From contig NZ_CP129381.1 of the NCBI RefSeq assembly GCF_030435705.1, positions 372,001 to 436,000 on the forward strand: a stretch of DNA of 64,000 bases. Direction: 5' to 3'. The translations under genes were made by a program, and so were the position numbers. The DNA is from Rhizobium sp. SSA_523 (GTDB taxonomy: Bacteria > Pseudomonadota > Alphaproteobacteria > Rhizobiales > Rhizobiaceae). The notes beneath the pieces were generated by a model, which was not told where the DNA came from, did no database searches, and was given only the letters and a program-made list of their open reading frames with translations. Positions within the stretch are counted from its first letter, which is position 1. Each line of letters begins with the position of its first letter. Positions 17,723 to 26,492 of the stretch are shown piece by piece.

Positions 17723-19222
17723 TTACTCCTCGACGAAAGCTTCTTCCCGTTTGCGGCGAATGGCCGGTGCCGCCATGGTCAGGAGAAGCCCCGCCGAGAT
17801 CAGCAGCATCACGGCACTGATCGGATGCGTGAGGAAGACCGTGGCATCACCCTTTGCAAGCAGCATGGCCCGGCGAAGATATTCCTCCATCATCGGTCCG
17901 AGGATGAAGCCGAGCAGCAGCGGCGCCGGTTCGCAGTCAAGCCGGCGCAGCACATAGCCCGCGACGCCGAAGCCGACCATGAGATAGACGTCGAAGAGCG
18001 ATTTGTTGATGCTGAACACGCCGACGGCGCAAAAGACCAGGATTGCCGGGAAAAGCAGACTGTAGCGCACCGAGATCATTTTCACCCAGATGCCGATCAG
18101 GGGCAGGTTCAGAACCAGCAGCATGACATTGCCGATCCACATCGAGATCACGATCGCCCAGAACAACATGGGCTGTTCCTGGATGACCGAGGGACCCGGC
18201 TGGATGCCCTGCATGATCATTGCCCCGATCATCAAGGCCATCACGGGGTTGGAAGGGATGCCGAGGGTCAGCATCGGGATGAACGAGGTCTGTGCGGCGG
18301 CGTTATTGGCGGATTCCGGCCCCGCGAGGCCCGCCAATGCGCCGTGCCCGAACGTCTCCGGCCTGGCGGACACCTTCTTTTCCAGGGCATAGGCCGAGAA
18401 GGATGCCAGCGTGGCGCCGCCGCCGGGCAGGATGCCGAGCACGGAGCCAAGCGCCGTGCCTCTCAGGACCGGGGGAAGCATGGCCTTCAATTCGGCAAGG
18501 GTCGGCATCAACCGGGTGATCTGGGCCAGTTCCGTCTTGCCACGTCGGTGATCGCCGAGATTGGCAATGATCTCGCCAATCCCGAATATGCCCATGGCGA
18601 CAATGACGAAGCTGATGCCGTCCAGAAGCTGCGGCATGCCGCTGGTGAAGCGTTGAACGCCGGAATTGACGTCGGTTCCGACAAGCCCGAGAAGCAGGCC
18701 GAGGATCATCATCCCGAAAGCATGCAGGACGGAGCCATGCGCGAGGACGATGGCCGCGATCAGGCCCAGCACCATGAGCGAGAAATACTCTGCCGGCCCG
18801 AATTTCAGCGCTAAGAGAGACAGGATCGGCGCCACGAACCCCACAAGCAGCGTCGCCAGCGTGCCGGCGATGAAGGATCCGATGGCGGCTGTGGCAAGTG
18901 CCTGGCCGGCCTTGCCCTGGCGGGCCATCTGATAGCCATCAAGCGCGGTGACGACGGAGGAGGATTCGCCGGGCAGGTTGACCAGGATCGCGGTGGTGGA
19001 ACCGCCATATTGGGCGCCGTAGAATATGCCCGCCAGCATGATCAGTGCCGTCTCCGGCGGCAGGCCGAATGTGACCGGCAGCAGCATGGAGATGGTCGCC
19101 ACCGGGCCGAGGCCGGGCAGAACGCCAATGGCGGTGCCGAGAAAGCAGCCGATGAGACAATAGAGAAGATTGTAGCCGCTGAAGGCTGCGGCAGCACCAA
19201 GGAGGATTCCGGAAACATCCAT
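17723..19222 (-). CDS. Tripartite tricarboxylate transporter large permease (TctA family)
   Basis: 499 residues, about twelve hydrophobic segments, the normal size of the TctA membrane subunit. Family marks include GCFLGTAIGVLPGLGP near residue 30, YGGSTTAILVNLPGE, GILPGGGATLASF and TLGIPSNPVMALMIGA. It forms the ion-coupled channel of a binding-protein-dependent symporter for carboxylic acids. The ATG at 19220-19222 has GAGG upstream and lies 10 bp after the TctB stop. With TctB, TctC and glucarate dehydratase upstream it is likely one operon, so an aldaric acid is the probable cargo (inference). Confidence 0.93.
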   Translation of the reverse strand: MDVSGILLGAAAAFSGYNLLYCLIGCFLGTAIGVLPGLGPVATISMLLPVTFGLPPETALIMLAGIFYGAQYGGSTTAILVNLPGESSSVVTALDGYQMARQGKAGQALATAAIGSFIAGTLATLLVGFVAPILSLLALKFGPAEYFSLMVLGLIAAIVLAHGSVLHAFGMMILGLLLGLVGTDVNSGVQRFTSGMPQLLDGISFVIVAMGIFGIGEIIANLGDHRRGKTELAQITRLMPTLAELKAMLPPVLRGTALGSVLGILPGGGATLASFSAYALEKKVSARPETFGHGALAGLAGPESANNAAAQTSFIPMLTLGIPSNPVMALMIGAMIMQGIQPGPSVIQEQPMLFWAIVISMWIGNVMLLVLNLPLIGIWVKMISVRYSLLFPAILVFCAVGVFSINKSLFDVYLMVGFGVAGYVLRRLDCEPAPLLLGFILGPMMEEYLRRAMLLAKGDATVFLTHPISAVMLLISAGLLLTMAAPAIRRKREEAFVEE

Positions 19223-19232
19223 GCCTACCTCC

Positions 19233-19697
19233 TCATGCCGTGAACCAGCTGCCGAGAAGGGGCAGCGGAAGCCCGAGGGCCCAGACGAAAACCATGCCGC
19301 AGAATGCGATGAGAGCGATCGCGGCAATGCCGCCGCTGATGGAATAGCCAAAGCTCGGAGCTGCCGCCGGCGCGATGAGAAGCAGGGTGGCGAGCGCGAG
19401 GATCAGCCCGCCTCCTGGAAGAAGAAGGGCAAACAAAAGCAGGGAGAGGGAGACGAAGACGACCGGCCGCCAGGCGAAGGGCTCGAGGGCCTCGCCGCTG
19501 CGCGTGATGCCGCGTATGGCGGAGATCAGGCCGACACAGGCGAGCAGACATCCGAGGACTGTCGGGAAATAGCCCGGGCCCATGCGAATGGCCGTGCCAA
19601 AGGAATAGCCGCTGGCAATGAGTGCGAAACCGGAGCCGAGGCAGATATAGATTACGCCGGCCCAGAAATCTTTAGGGGCATGAATGAAAGGCAGCAT
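19233..19697 (-). CDS. Tripartite tricarboxylate transporter small permease (TctB family)
   Basis: 154 residues with four hydrophobic segments, as usual for TctB. The N-terminal part carries FWAGVIYICLGSGFALIASG and the GPGYFP motif typical of the family. Start chosen at the ATG at 19697 with GGGAG 6 nt upstream; an upstream TTG would add six residues. It pairs with the TctA permease directly downstream. Confidence 0.85.
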   Translation of the reverse strand: MLPFIHAPKDFWAGVIYICLGSGFALIASGYSFGTAIRMGPGYFPTVLGCLLACVGLISAIRGITRSGEALEPFAWRPVVFVSLSLLLFALLLPGGGLILALATLLLIAPAAAPSFGYSISGGIAAIALIAFCGMVFVWALGLPLPLLGSWFTA

Positions 19698-19799
19698 CGC
19701 ATTCTCCCACCGCAACGAGGACCACTTCGGATCGTCTCATTTGCGCCTCCTCCCGAGGGGCTGGGTGCGGCCGCCGGAGAGGCGGCCACGCCCGGTCGA

Positions 19800-20768
19800 T
19801 CATTCAGCCGTGATCTTTCCCGTTTCGATCACGGTCTTCCAGCGGTCCATGTCCTTCTGGAGGAAGGCGGCGAATTCCTCGTTGGAATTTGCAACGACCT
19901 CGAAGCCGATCTTGTTGAACTTGGCGACGATTTCGGGATCGGTCAGCGCAGCCTTCAATGCCTCGTTCAACTTTGCCTTCGCCTCCGCCGGCAGCCCCTT
20001 CGGTGCTGCAACACCCTGCCAGGCGCTGACGACGATGTCGCTATATCCAAGCTCCTTCAGCGTCGGCACGTCCGGCAGAAGCGGATGGCGATTTTCGCCT
20101 GTCTGGGCCAGCGCCTTCATCTGCCCTTCCTTGACGTAATTGATGATTGCGCCGAGGTTCTGGAAGGAGGCATCCACATGGCCGCCAATCAGATCCGCCT
20201 GCGCAGCCGAACCTCCCTTATAGGAGACATGCACACCCTTCGTGTCGGTGGCCTGGAAGAACAAAGCCGCCGTCAGATGGTCCGACGAGCCATTGCCGGA
20301 ATTGGCAAAGCTGACGCTGTCGGGGCTGGCTTTCATCGCCGCAACCAGTTCCTCGACGCTCTTCGCCTTGAAGTCGGGATGCGCAACGAGAACATTCGGC
20401 GTGCTGACGGCCACGGTCAGAAGGTCGAAATCCTTCAAGGGATCATAAGAAAGGCTTTTCTGCAGGAAGGGGTTGGTCGCAAACGTGCCGAGCGATGCGA
20501 CCAGCAGTGTCTTGCCATCCGGAGCGGCGCGCGCGACGAGGCCGGCGCCGATAGCGCCCGTGGCGCCGGGACGGTTATCGATCACGACAGGCTGGCCAAG
20601 CGTTGCGGAAATCTTCGGCTCCATGAAGCGCGCGGTCGTATCGGTTGCGCCACCGGGCGGGAAGGGAACGATGATCGTCACCTGCTCCTGTGCATTGGCG
20701 GGAACAAGATGCGCCGCAAGGCCCATCGTCAGGCCAAGGGCCAATCCCAGTAATCTGCTCTTCGTCAT
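19800..20768 (-). CDS. Tripartite tricarboxylate transporter binding protein (TctC/Bug family)
   Basis: 322 residues with a Sec signal peptide (cleavage after PANA, about residue 26). The Bug-family pattern is clear: VTIIVPFPPGGATDTTAR at the mature N-terminus, VVIDNRPGATGAIGA, and the LGTFATNPF region; the binding cleft usually grips a carboxylate through main-chain contacts and two water molecules. It is periplasmic and hands a carboxylic acid to TctAB. It follows the glucarate dehydratase gene by 79 bp on the same strand, which suggests D-glucarate or galactarate as ligand. Confidence 0.93.
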   Translation of the reverse strand: MTKSRLLGLALGLTMGLAAHLVPANAQEQVTIIVPFPPGGATDTTARFMEPKISATLGQPVVIDNRPGATGAIGAGLVARAAPDGKTLLVASLGTFATNPFLQKSLSYDPLKDFDLLTVAVSTPNVLVAHPDFKAKSVEELVAAMKASPDSVSFANSGNGSSDHLTAALFFQATDTKGVHVSYKGGSAAQADLIGGHVDASFQNLGAIINYVKEGQMKALAQTGENRHPLLPDVPTLKELGYSDIVVSAWQGVAAPKGLPAEAKAKLNEALKAALTDPEIVAKFNKIGFEVVANSNEEFAAFLQKDMDRWKTVIETGKITAE

Positions 20769-20847
20769 TCCACTTCTTTTCCTAAGTGTTGCCGATCTGC
20801 GGTGGCGTGCCGGCTCTTGGCCGCAACAGCCTCTGGTTCCAGGGGGA

Positions 20848-22221
20848 TTACCTCACGAGGCAAGGGCGCTTGTTGTCGAAACGCCAATCCTTCACGAGAT
20901 ACTGCATTGCCACGGCATCATCGCGCGCCCCCAAGCCATGCTTCAGATAAAGCTGATGCGCTTCCTCCACGCGATCCATGTCGAGTTCCACGCCGAGCCC
21001 GGGTTCGGTCGGGACCGTGACATAGCCATCGACAATGGCGAAAGGGTCGCGGGTCAGCCGCTGGCCGTCCTGCCAGATCCAATGGGTGTCGAGTGCCGTG
21101 ACGCGACCCGGCGCTGCCGCGCCCACATGGGTGAACATGGCAAGCGACACGTCGAAGTGGTTGTTCGAATGCGATCCCCAGGTCATCCCGAAGGCTTCGC
21201 ACAGCTGCGCCACCCGCACCGATCCCTGCATGGTCCAGAAATGCGGGTCGGCGAGCGGAATATCCACAGACTGCAACTGGATCGCATGCGCCATCTGGCG
21301 CCAGTCGGTCGCGACCATGTTCGTCGCGGTCGGCAGGCCGGTGGCTCTGCGGAATTCCGCCATGATCTCGCGGCTGGAAAAACCCCGTTCAGCGCCGCAG
21401 GGATCTTCCGCATAGGCTAAAACATCCTGCCTGTCCTTGCACAGGCGAATGGCCTCCTCGAGCGACCAGGCGCCGTTCGGGTCGAGAGTGATGCGGGCCT
21501 CTGGGAAGCGTCTCGCCAGTGCCGTGACCGCCTCGATCTCCTCCTCGCCGGCAAGCACGCCGCCCTTCAGCTTGAAGTCCTGGAAGCCGTATCGATCCTG
21601 GGCAGCTTCGGCGAGGCGAACGATCGCCTCCGGGGTCAGCGCCTCTTCATCGCGAAGGCGGGTCCAGGCGTCGGTTGCGCCCTCGCCGCGCCGGTATGGC
21701 AGGTCCGTCCTGCCGCTATCTCCGACATAGAACAGATAGCCAAGCATCTGGACCTTGTCGCGTTTCTGCCCGTCGCCCAGCAGGGCCGCCACCGGAACAC
21801 CAAGATGCTTGCCGAGAAGATCGAGCAGAGCCGCTTCAAGGGCGGTGACCACATGGATCGTCGTGCGTAGATCGAATGTCTGGAGCCCGCGGCCTGCTGC
21901 GTCGCGATCCTTGAACGCGTCCCGCACGGCCTGGAGAAGCGCGTTGTAGTTGCCGATCGACCGGCCCGTGAGCAGGGCAGCGGATTCCTCCAGGGTCTTG
22001 CGAATGGCCTCTCCACCTGGAACCTCGCCGACGCCGGTATTTCCGGAACTGTCGGTCAGGATCACAAGGTTGCGCGTGAAGAAGGGCGAATGGGCGCCGC
22101 TGAGGTTGAGAAGCATGCTGTCACGACCGGCCACCGGGATAGCCTTCAGCGACGTGATGACAGGCGTGTCCCGACCCGATGAGAAACCTTTGTCCTGAGC
22201 CTCAACTGACGCCGTAAGCAT
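20848..22221 (-). CDS. gudD: Glucarate dehydratase (enolase superfamily)
   Basis: 457 residues, close to typical GudD length. It converts D-glucarate (and usually L-idarate) to 5-keto-4-deoxy-D-glucarate. The barrel holds the FKLKGG lysine segment (KxK), the metal ligands LDPNGAWS (Asp), AEDPCGAE (Glu) and ATNMVATDW (Asn), and the catalytic His-bearing [10 protein letters not shown]. These strings are nearly diagnostic of GudD. The ATG at 22221 has GGTGG upstream; a TTG two codons earlier is less likely. It heads the operon with tctC, tctB and tctA and diverges from a GntR regulator. Later enzymes of the pathway (KDG aldolase, ketoglutarate semialdehyde dehydrogenase) are not in the window. 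Confidence 0.94.
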   Translation of the reverse strand: MLTASVEAQDKGFSSGRDTPVITSLKAIPVAGRDSMLLNLSGAHSPFFTRNLVILTDSSGNTGVGEVPGGEAIRKTLEESAALLTGRSIGNYNALLQAVRDAFKDRDAAGRGLQTFDLRTTIHVVTALEAALLDLLGKHLGVPVAALLGDGQKRDKVQMLGYLFYVGDSGRTDLPYRRGEGATDAWTRLRDEEALTPEAIVRLAEAAQDRYGFQDFKLKGGVLAGEEEIEAVTALARRFPEARITLDPNGAWSLEEAIRLCKDRQDVLAYAEDPCGAERGFSSREIMAEFRRATGLPTATNMVATDWRQMAHAIQLQSVDIPLADPHFWTMQGSVRVAQLCEAFGMTWGSHSNNHFDVSLAMFTHVGAAAPGRVTALDTHWIWQDGQRLTRDPFAIVDGYVTVPTEPGLGVELDMDRVEEAHQLYLKHGLGARDDAVAMQYLVKDWRFDNKRPCLVR

Positions 22222-22310
22222 GTCCAACCACCTTTCCTCATTGGGTCGACGCAGGAAGGAGAGCCTTCCTCATCTTTTGCCCAACCTTACCGGTGGAAAC
22301 TAATTTGTCA

Positions 22311-22330
22311 ATATGAGTCATAATGAGTAA
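22311..22330. promoter_or_regulatory. Direct repeat in the gudD/GntR divergent region
   Basis: ATATGAGTCA followed by TAATGAGTAA: two ATGAGT units one helical turn apart, in the AT-rich middle of the 150-bp divergent region. A candidate binding site for the adjacent FadR-type GntR protein. Confidence 0.35.
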
Positions 22331-22371
22331 ACATAGGGGCTATGGAGCTTCGGTATGGAAGGCGCTAGACT

Positions 22372-23094
22372 GTGCGGATGAACCAGAGCAGCCAGCAGAT
22401 TCGTCCCTTGCGGGATATGTCCTCGCATGTCCTTGCGCAGCTTGAAGCCATGCTCGCGCAGCCGGCATGGCACAATGGCGGCCGGCTGCCGCCGGAGGCG
22501 GAGCTTGCCCAGCAATTCGGCGTCTCGCGTCCCGTGCTGCGCAAGGCGCTGGCGCAGATGCGGGAGGCGGGCCGGATTGTCTCCAGGCGCGGTTCCGCCA
22601 ATTTCGTGCAGCCGAAAGCGGATATCCTCGCCGCCGCCACGCAGGAGCAAGGCCTCTCGATCCAGACCGTGTTCGACATGCGCCGGTGTCTGCGCTTTCG
22701 CGAAGTCATCGAATGTGCCGCGGCGGAGGACGCCGCAAGGGTCGGCGATCTGCACGCAATCGCCGCCATTCAGGCCGCCTATGATAAGATGCTGGCGCTG
22801 CCGCCGGGGGAGACGGTATTCGAGACCGACTTCGCCTTCCATCTGGCGATCGCCAAGGCAACGGCCAATCCCTATTTCGCCTTCGCCCTGCGGTCCCTGA
22901 AGGACCAGATCCGTCTCACCATCGAATTCACCCGGAAGCTTCAGGATCGCCCGCCGGACCAGGTCGTGCCGCGCGTGGTTGACGAGCATCGGGCCGTGCT
23001 GGAAGCGATCAGGGCGGGTGATGCGGCGGCAGCGCAAAGCGCGATGGCCTTCCATATGAAGCAAAGCGTGGTGCGGCTTCTGGAAGAAGACTGA
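22372..23094 (+). CDS. GntR family (FadR/FCD subfamily) transcriptional regulator
   Basis: 240 residues: N-terminal winged helix with LPPEAELAQQFGVSRPVLRKALAQM and an all-helical FCD ligand domain (about 85-235) carrying the Asp/His metal set (ETDFAFHLAIA, later HRAVLEAI and FHMKQ). FCD regulators commonly sense sugar acids. It is divergent from gudD-tctCBA and is the expected repressor of that operon. The GTG at 22372 follows GGAAGG by 9 nt; an ATG two codons later is also possible. Confidence 0.9.
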   Translation: MRMNQSSQQIRPLRDMSSHVLAQLEAMLAQPAWHNGGRLPPEAELAQQFGVSRPVLRKALAQMREAGRIVSRRGSANFVQPKADILAAATQEQGLSIQTVFDMRRCLRFREVIECAAAEDAARVGDLHAIAAIQAAYDKMLALPPGETVFETDFAFHLAIAKATANPYFAFALRSLKDQIRLTIEFTRKLQDRPPDQVVPRVVDEHRAVLEAIRAGDAAAAQSAMAFHMKQSVVRLLEED

Positions 23095-23108
23095 GACGGG
23101 AATGCTGC

Positions 23109-23146
23109 CGGCGGTATGTTTCCTTCATCCCGTAAGCCGCCGTTTT
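23109..23146 (+). terminator. Probable intrinsic terminator after the GntR gene
   Basis: CGGCGG (23109-23114) pairs with CCGCCG (23137-23142), followed directly by TTTT. The loop is long (22 nt), so the structure is moderate. Confidence 0.45.
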
Positions 23147-23218
23147 CACGTGATTTTCTGGTGCGCAGAGAGAGGCCCGCCGGATGGGTACTGTCAGCGA
23201 AACTATGGCTTGCATTGC

Positions 23219-23250
23219 ATGAACACGCGTGCAATTGTGCACACGTGTTC
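23219..23250. promoter_or_regulatory. LacI-type operator in front of the phosphatase operon
   Basis: ATGAACACGCGTGCAA (23219-23234) matches two sites upstream of the ABC importer at 29326 and 29395 (shared core CGCGTGCA preceded by a TG half). It lies inside a larger near-palindrome, 23221-23250, in which GAACACG...GTGCA is mirrored by TGCAC...CGTGTTC (12 of 15 positions matched). The site covers the first in-frame ATG, which argues that translation begins further down. Likely bound by the LacI protein encoded at 28150-29136. Confidence 0.55.
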
Positions 23251-23272
23251 AGACCGATTTGATGGTGATTCC

Positions 23273-24115
23273 GTGGACAGTTTTCACTCTGCCGATACGC
23301 TTCAGGCGCGGGCCGATCTGTGTCGCGCCGTCATCCGCTCCGCCGGAGAACTGGTGCTGAAGGGGTTCAACGGCGAGACGGGCCGCAGCGTTTCCATGAA
23401 GGGCCCGCAGGACTTTTTGACGGTTACGGATGCCGCATCGGAAGCGCATATCCGCGGCATGATCGAGCGGCATTTTCCGCAGGATACGGTGTTTGGCGAA
23501 GAGGGCGGCGGGGAGATCGGCGATAAGGTTTGGGTCGTCGATCCGGTGGATGGGACGGCCAATTTTGCCAGAGGCATTCCGCATTTCTGCATCTCGATCG
23601 CCTATGTCGAGAATGGTCGCACCGAAATCGGCGCCATCTACAATCCGGCGCTAGACGAGCTCTATTTCGCGCGGCGCGGTGAGGGAGCGACGCTGAACGG
23701 AAGACCGATCCTGGCCGCCGGAACGCAGCGTTTCGACGCAGCCTCGATCGAGATGGGGTGGTCGACGAGGGTTGCCAACGAGGTCTATCTCGGGGTCGTC
23801 AAGAACCTTCTCGATATGGGGACGAATGTTCGTCGTTCGGGCTCCGGCGCGCTCGCGCTCGCCTATGTCGCGGATGGCCGGTCGGACGGCTATATCGAAT
23901 TGCACATGAATTCCTGGGACTGCCTTGCTGGCCTGCTGCTGGTCAGCGAGGCTGGTGGTGACGTTTGCCCGTTCTTCGAAATCGGCAGCCTGAGGGATGG
24001 TGGCGCGGTGCTTGCCGCCGCCCGGGGGGTCTCGGCCGGCGTCAGCGCGGCTTCGGCCATTCCGCTCTCGGCAGGCGATGGAGACGGAGCGTGCCGAGCA
24101 AGCTCTGTCGCCTGA
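23273..24115 (+). CDS. Inositol monophosphatase family protein (copy 1)
   Basis: About 280 residues, the family norm. It carries the three metal-site motifs of the Li-sensitive, Mg-dependent phosphatases: GEEGGG, VDPVDGTANF and WDCLAGLLLVSEAGG. Family members remove phosphate from inositol monophosphates, sugar phosphates, histidinol phosphate or PAP, so the substrate is open. The start is uncertain: an ATG at 23219 would add 18 residues but lies in an operator-like palindrome without a ribosome site, so the GTG at 23273 is preferred. It heads an operon with a cysteine-phosphatase-like protein, a metallophosphoesterase and a Na/Pi transporter. A paralogue lies at 36244. Confidence 0.9.
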   Translation: MDSFHSADTLQARADLCRAVIRSAGELVLKGFNGETGRSVSMKGPQDFLTVTDAASEAHIRGMIERHFPQDTVFGEEGGGEIGDKVWVVDPVDGTANFARGIPHFCISIAYVENGRTEIGAIYNPALDELYFARRGEGATLNGRPILAAGTQRFDAASIEMGWSTRVANEVYLGVVKNLLDMGTNVRRSGSGALALAYVADGRSDGYIELHMNSWDCLAGLLLVSEAGGDVCPFFEIGSLRDGGAVLAAARGVSAGVSAASAIPLSAGDGDGACRASSVA

Positions 24116-24168
24116 TTTGACGAGGATGATAAGCGGCCGAGCCGGTCGCCGCGAGGAGGGACTTGACC

Positions 24169-24768
24169 ATGGACGGACCGATTTACGAGCGCCCTGCCAT
24201 CAGCAGGATTGCTGAGGGTCTCGGGCCGCATAGTGCCACCCTGTATATCGGGGGGAGCAGCGGAGCCAGCGACATGGGTCTGCTGCGGGCACATGGCATT
24301 ACCACGGTCGTCAACTGCGCGGTGAACCTCGACATCAATCTTGTGCCGGATCTAGCAAGCGAGGGCGACGTGCTGGCCACCGGCTATGGCGGCATCCGCT
24401 ATTACAAGCTCGGCCTCATCGATGGCGAGGGAAGTCCCGATACGATGATGCTGGGTGCCTATTACATTCTCGACGGCGCGCTGCGCCAGACCATGCCGAA
24501 GCGGGAGACCTATCCTTTCCCGGATGGAGGCAATGTCTTGATCAACTGTCGCAGCGGCCGCAGCCGGTCCGTTTCGCTGGTCGCGCTTTTCCTCCACAAG
24601 CAGCAGGCCAAGCGCTTTCCCACCCTTGATGATGCCGTGGCGCATATCCGGACAATGCGGGAGCTGCGGGAGGACGAATGGTTCGAGACGCCGAAGCCCA
24701 GCCTCTATGAAGCCGCGCGGCGCGCCTCGGCATGGATCGATCTGATCGAGGCTCGAGAGAAGGCGTGA
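24169..24768 (+). CDS. Dual-specificity/PTP-like cysteine phosphatase (copy 1)
   Basis: 199 residues. The N-terminal part (LYIGGSSGASDMGLLRAHGITTVVNCA) is the usual opening of DSP-like phosphatases, and the active-site loop is VLINCRSGRSRSVSLV near residue 125: nucleophile Cys and P-loop Arg are kept in a C-x5-R spacing. The residue before the Cys is Asn instead of the usual His, which should change the Cys pKa. Related folds hydrolyse phosphoproteins, phosphoinositides or inositol phosphates. ATG at 24169 with GGAGGG 9 nt upstream; the next gene starts 2 nt after its stop. Context suggests a small-molecule phosphatase (inference). Confidence 0.82.
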   Translation: MDGPIYERPAISRIAEGLGPHSATLYIGGSSGASDMGLLRAHGITTVVNCAVNLDINLVPDLASEGDVLATGYGGIRYYKLGLIDGEGSPDTMMLGAYYILDGALRQTMPKRETYPFPDGGNVLINCRSGRSRSVSLVALFLHKQQAKRFPTLDDAVAHIRTMRELREDEWFETPKPSLYEAARRASAWIDLIEAREKA

Positions 24769-24770
24769 GC

Positions 24771-26471
24771 ATGGGCAACACCGGATTTCCTCCCGTCGCT
24801 ATCATTGCCGATGCGCATTTCCACGACACGCAGGCCGATTTCGGCTTTTCCGGCGTGGCGATCAATGGCCAGCGGATGACCCTGCGCAGCTGGTCGGAAA
24901 CGCGGTTGTCCACCCGCGTCTTCAATGAAAGCGCTGCGGCATTGCGTGAGGCGCTCGACCGGGTGGCGGAACGCCGGATCCGCCATGTGGTGCTGCTCGG
25001 TGATTACAGTGACGATGGTCAGCGCGGCACGATGCAGGCGCTTCAGGACATGCTGACCTCCCATTCGCGAGCTTATGGAGCCCGGTTCTATGCCTTGCCC
25101 GGCAATCACGATATCTTCGGTCCGCAAGGTCGTCACCACACCAAGGAATTTTTAGGCGAGGGGGGAGAGCGCCTTTTCGTCACGAGTAATGGGGCCTCTG
25201 CCGGAAAAAACACCGTCGTCAGTTCCGCCATGTATTGCGAGGGCTACCCGGCGGGTCTGTCCCCGATGGCGGCGTTCGGCTATTTCCGACGCGCTGACGA
25301 CCTTCATTGGGAGACGCCGTTTGGGGCGAGCGACGCCGTTGAAGACCGGACTTATTCCCTCGCCTCGCCGGATGGCCGCAATCGCTACCGGCTGATGGAC
25401 GGATCCTATCTCGTCGAGCCGGAGGCCGGTCTCTGGCTGCTGATGATTGACGCCAACGTCTTCGAGCCGGTGAATGGTCATTTCACCGCGGGCGAGGAAG
25501 CGGCGTTTACCGACAGCACCTCCGGCGGATGGAACGCGATGCTGCGCGCCAAACCCTTCATGTTCGACTGGCTGTCGGATGTCAGCCGCCGGGCGCGGGC
25601 GCAAGGCAAGACCCTGCTCGCCTTTTCCCATTATCCTGCGCTCGATCCCTTCGATGGAGCCTGCGATGCCGAGCGCCTGCTTTTCGGCGACACCAATGTC
25701 GTGCGCCGCACGCCGGTCAAGGCGGTCGAAGAGGCCCTGGTCGCGGCGGGAATTGCGGTTCACTTCAGCGGTCACCTGCATGTCGAGGGTGTGACGCGAC
25801 GCGGTGCGGGCGATCGCACGCTCACCAATATCGCTGTACCCTCGCTTGTCGCCTTTCCGGCGGCCTTCAAGATCCTGCATGCCTCGGCACGACAGGTCGA
25901 TGTGGAGACCGTCGAAATATCTGACATGCCGTTCGACCGGCGACTGGGGCAGGCCTACGCCCTTGAGGCGCAGGTCTGCGGCGAAGCGGCGGATCCCGCC
26001 TTCGACGCTGAGGATTACGGCGCCTTCCTCCTGCACCACAAGCGCGCGCTTGTCCGCCACCGCTATTTTGTCAAGGAATGGCCGGCGGAGATCGTCGAGG
26101 CAATCAGCACCCGCAACCTCGGCGAGGTCTGTGCTTCGCTGATGGCCGCCACCGTTGGTCATCGTGGCAAGGGGAAGGAGTGGTCGGAGCTGCCGATGAT
26201 CGACCTGCCGATGATCGATCTTATCGCCGACTGGTACTGCCTGCGACAGGGAGCCTCGCTGGCTTTGCCGCATATTGCGAAGGAGAGGTTGGCGCTCTAT
26301 CGAAAACTGGCCGATGCTCTTTGCCTTCCACGAGATGCGCAACTCGGTCCGGTCGAGACCTTTCTTACCTTGTTCTTCGACACTCTCCGGCGCTTGCTCG
26401 ATCGCGCCGAAAGCGCTTCGCCGCGCTTGTCGCTGCCCATGGTCGGCTCGGGGACATGTGTGCCGGCATAG
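24771..26471 (+). CDS. Calcineurin-like metallophosphoesterase, large form
   Basis: 566 residues, cytosolic by sequence (no signal peptide). The dinuclear metal site is complete: DAH (IIADAHFHD, near residue 14), GDYSDDG, GNHD (LPGNHDIFG), SHYP and GHLH (FSGHLHVEG). The catalytic core occupies about residues 8-380; the last 180 residues are an all-helical-looking extension I do not recognise. The enzyme would cut phosphomonoesters or phosphodiesters. The ATG follows the cysteine-phosphatase stop by 2 nt, with GAAGG upstream, so coupling is tight; the Na/Pi transporter follows 21 bp later. Confidence 0.9.
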   Translation: MGNTGFPPVAIIADAHFHDTQADFGFSGVAINGQRMTLRSWSETRLSTRVFNESAAALREALDRVAERRIRHVVLLGDYSDDGQRGTMQALQDMLTSHSRAYGARFYALPGNHDIFGPQGRHHTKEFLGEGGERLFVTSNGASAGKNTVVSSAMYCEGYPAGLSPMAAFGYFRRADDLHWETPFGASDAVEDRTYSLASPDGRNRYRLMDGSYLVEPEAGLWLLMIDANVFEPVNGHFTAGEEAAFTDSTSGGWNAMLRAKPFMFDWLSDVSRRARAQGKTLLAFSHYPALDPFDGACDAERLLFGDTNVVRRTPVKAVEEALVAAGIAVHFSGHLHVEGVTRRGAGDRTLTNIAVPSLVAFPAAFKILHASARQVDVETVEISDMPFDRRLGQAYALEAQVCGEAADPAFDAEDYGAFLLHHKRALVRHRYFVKEWPAEIVEAISTRNLGEVCASLMAATVGHRGKGKEWSELPMIDLPMIDLIADWYCLRQGASLALPHIAKERLALYRKLADALCLPRDAQLGPVETFLTLFFDTLRRLLDRAESASPRLSLPMVGSGTCVPA

Positions 26472-26492
26472 CCGGCAATGTGAGGTGGGTGG

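Noticed and set aside
23102..23272. N-terminal extension of the first inositol-monophosphatase-family protein to 337 residues
   Set aside because: The extra residues run through a terminator and an operator-like palindrome, are not family-like, and lack a ribosome site.
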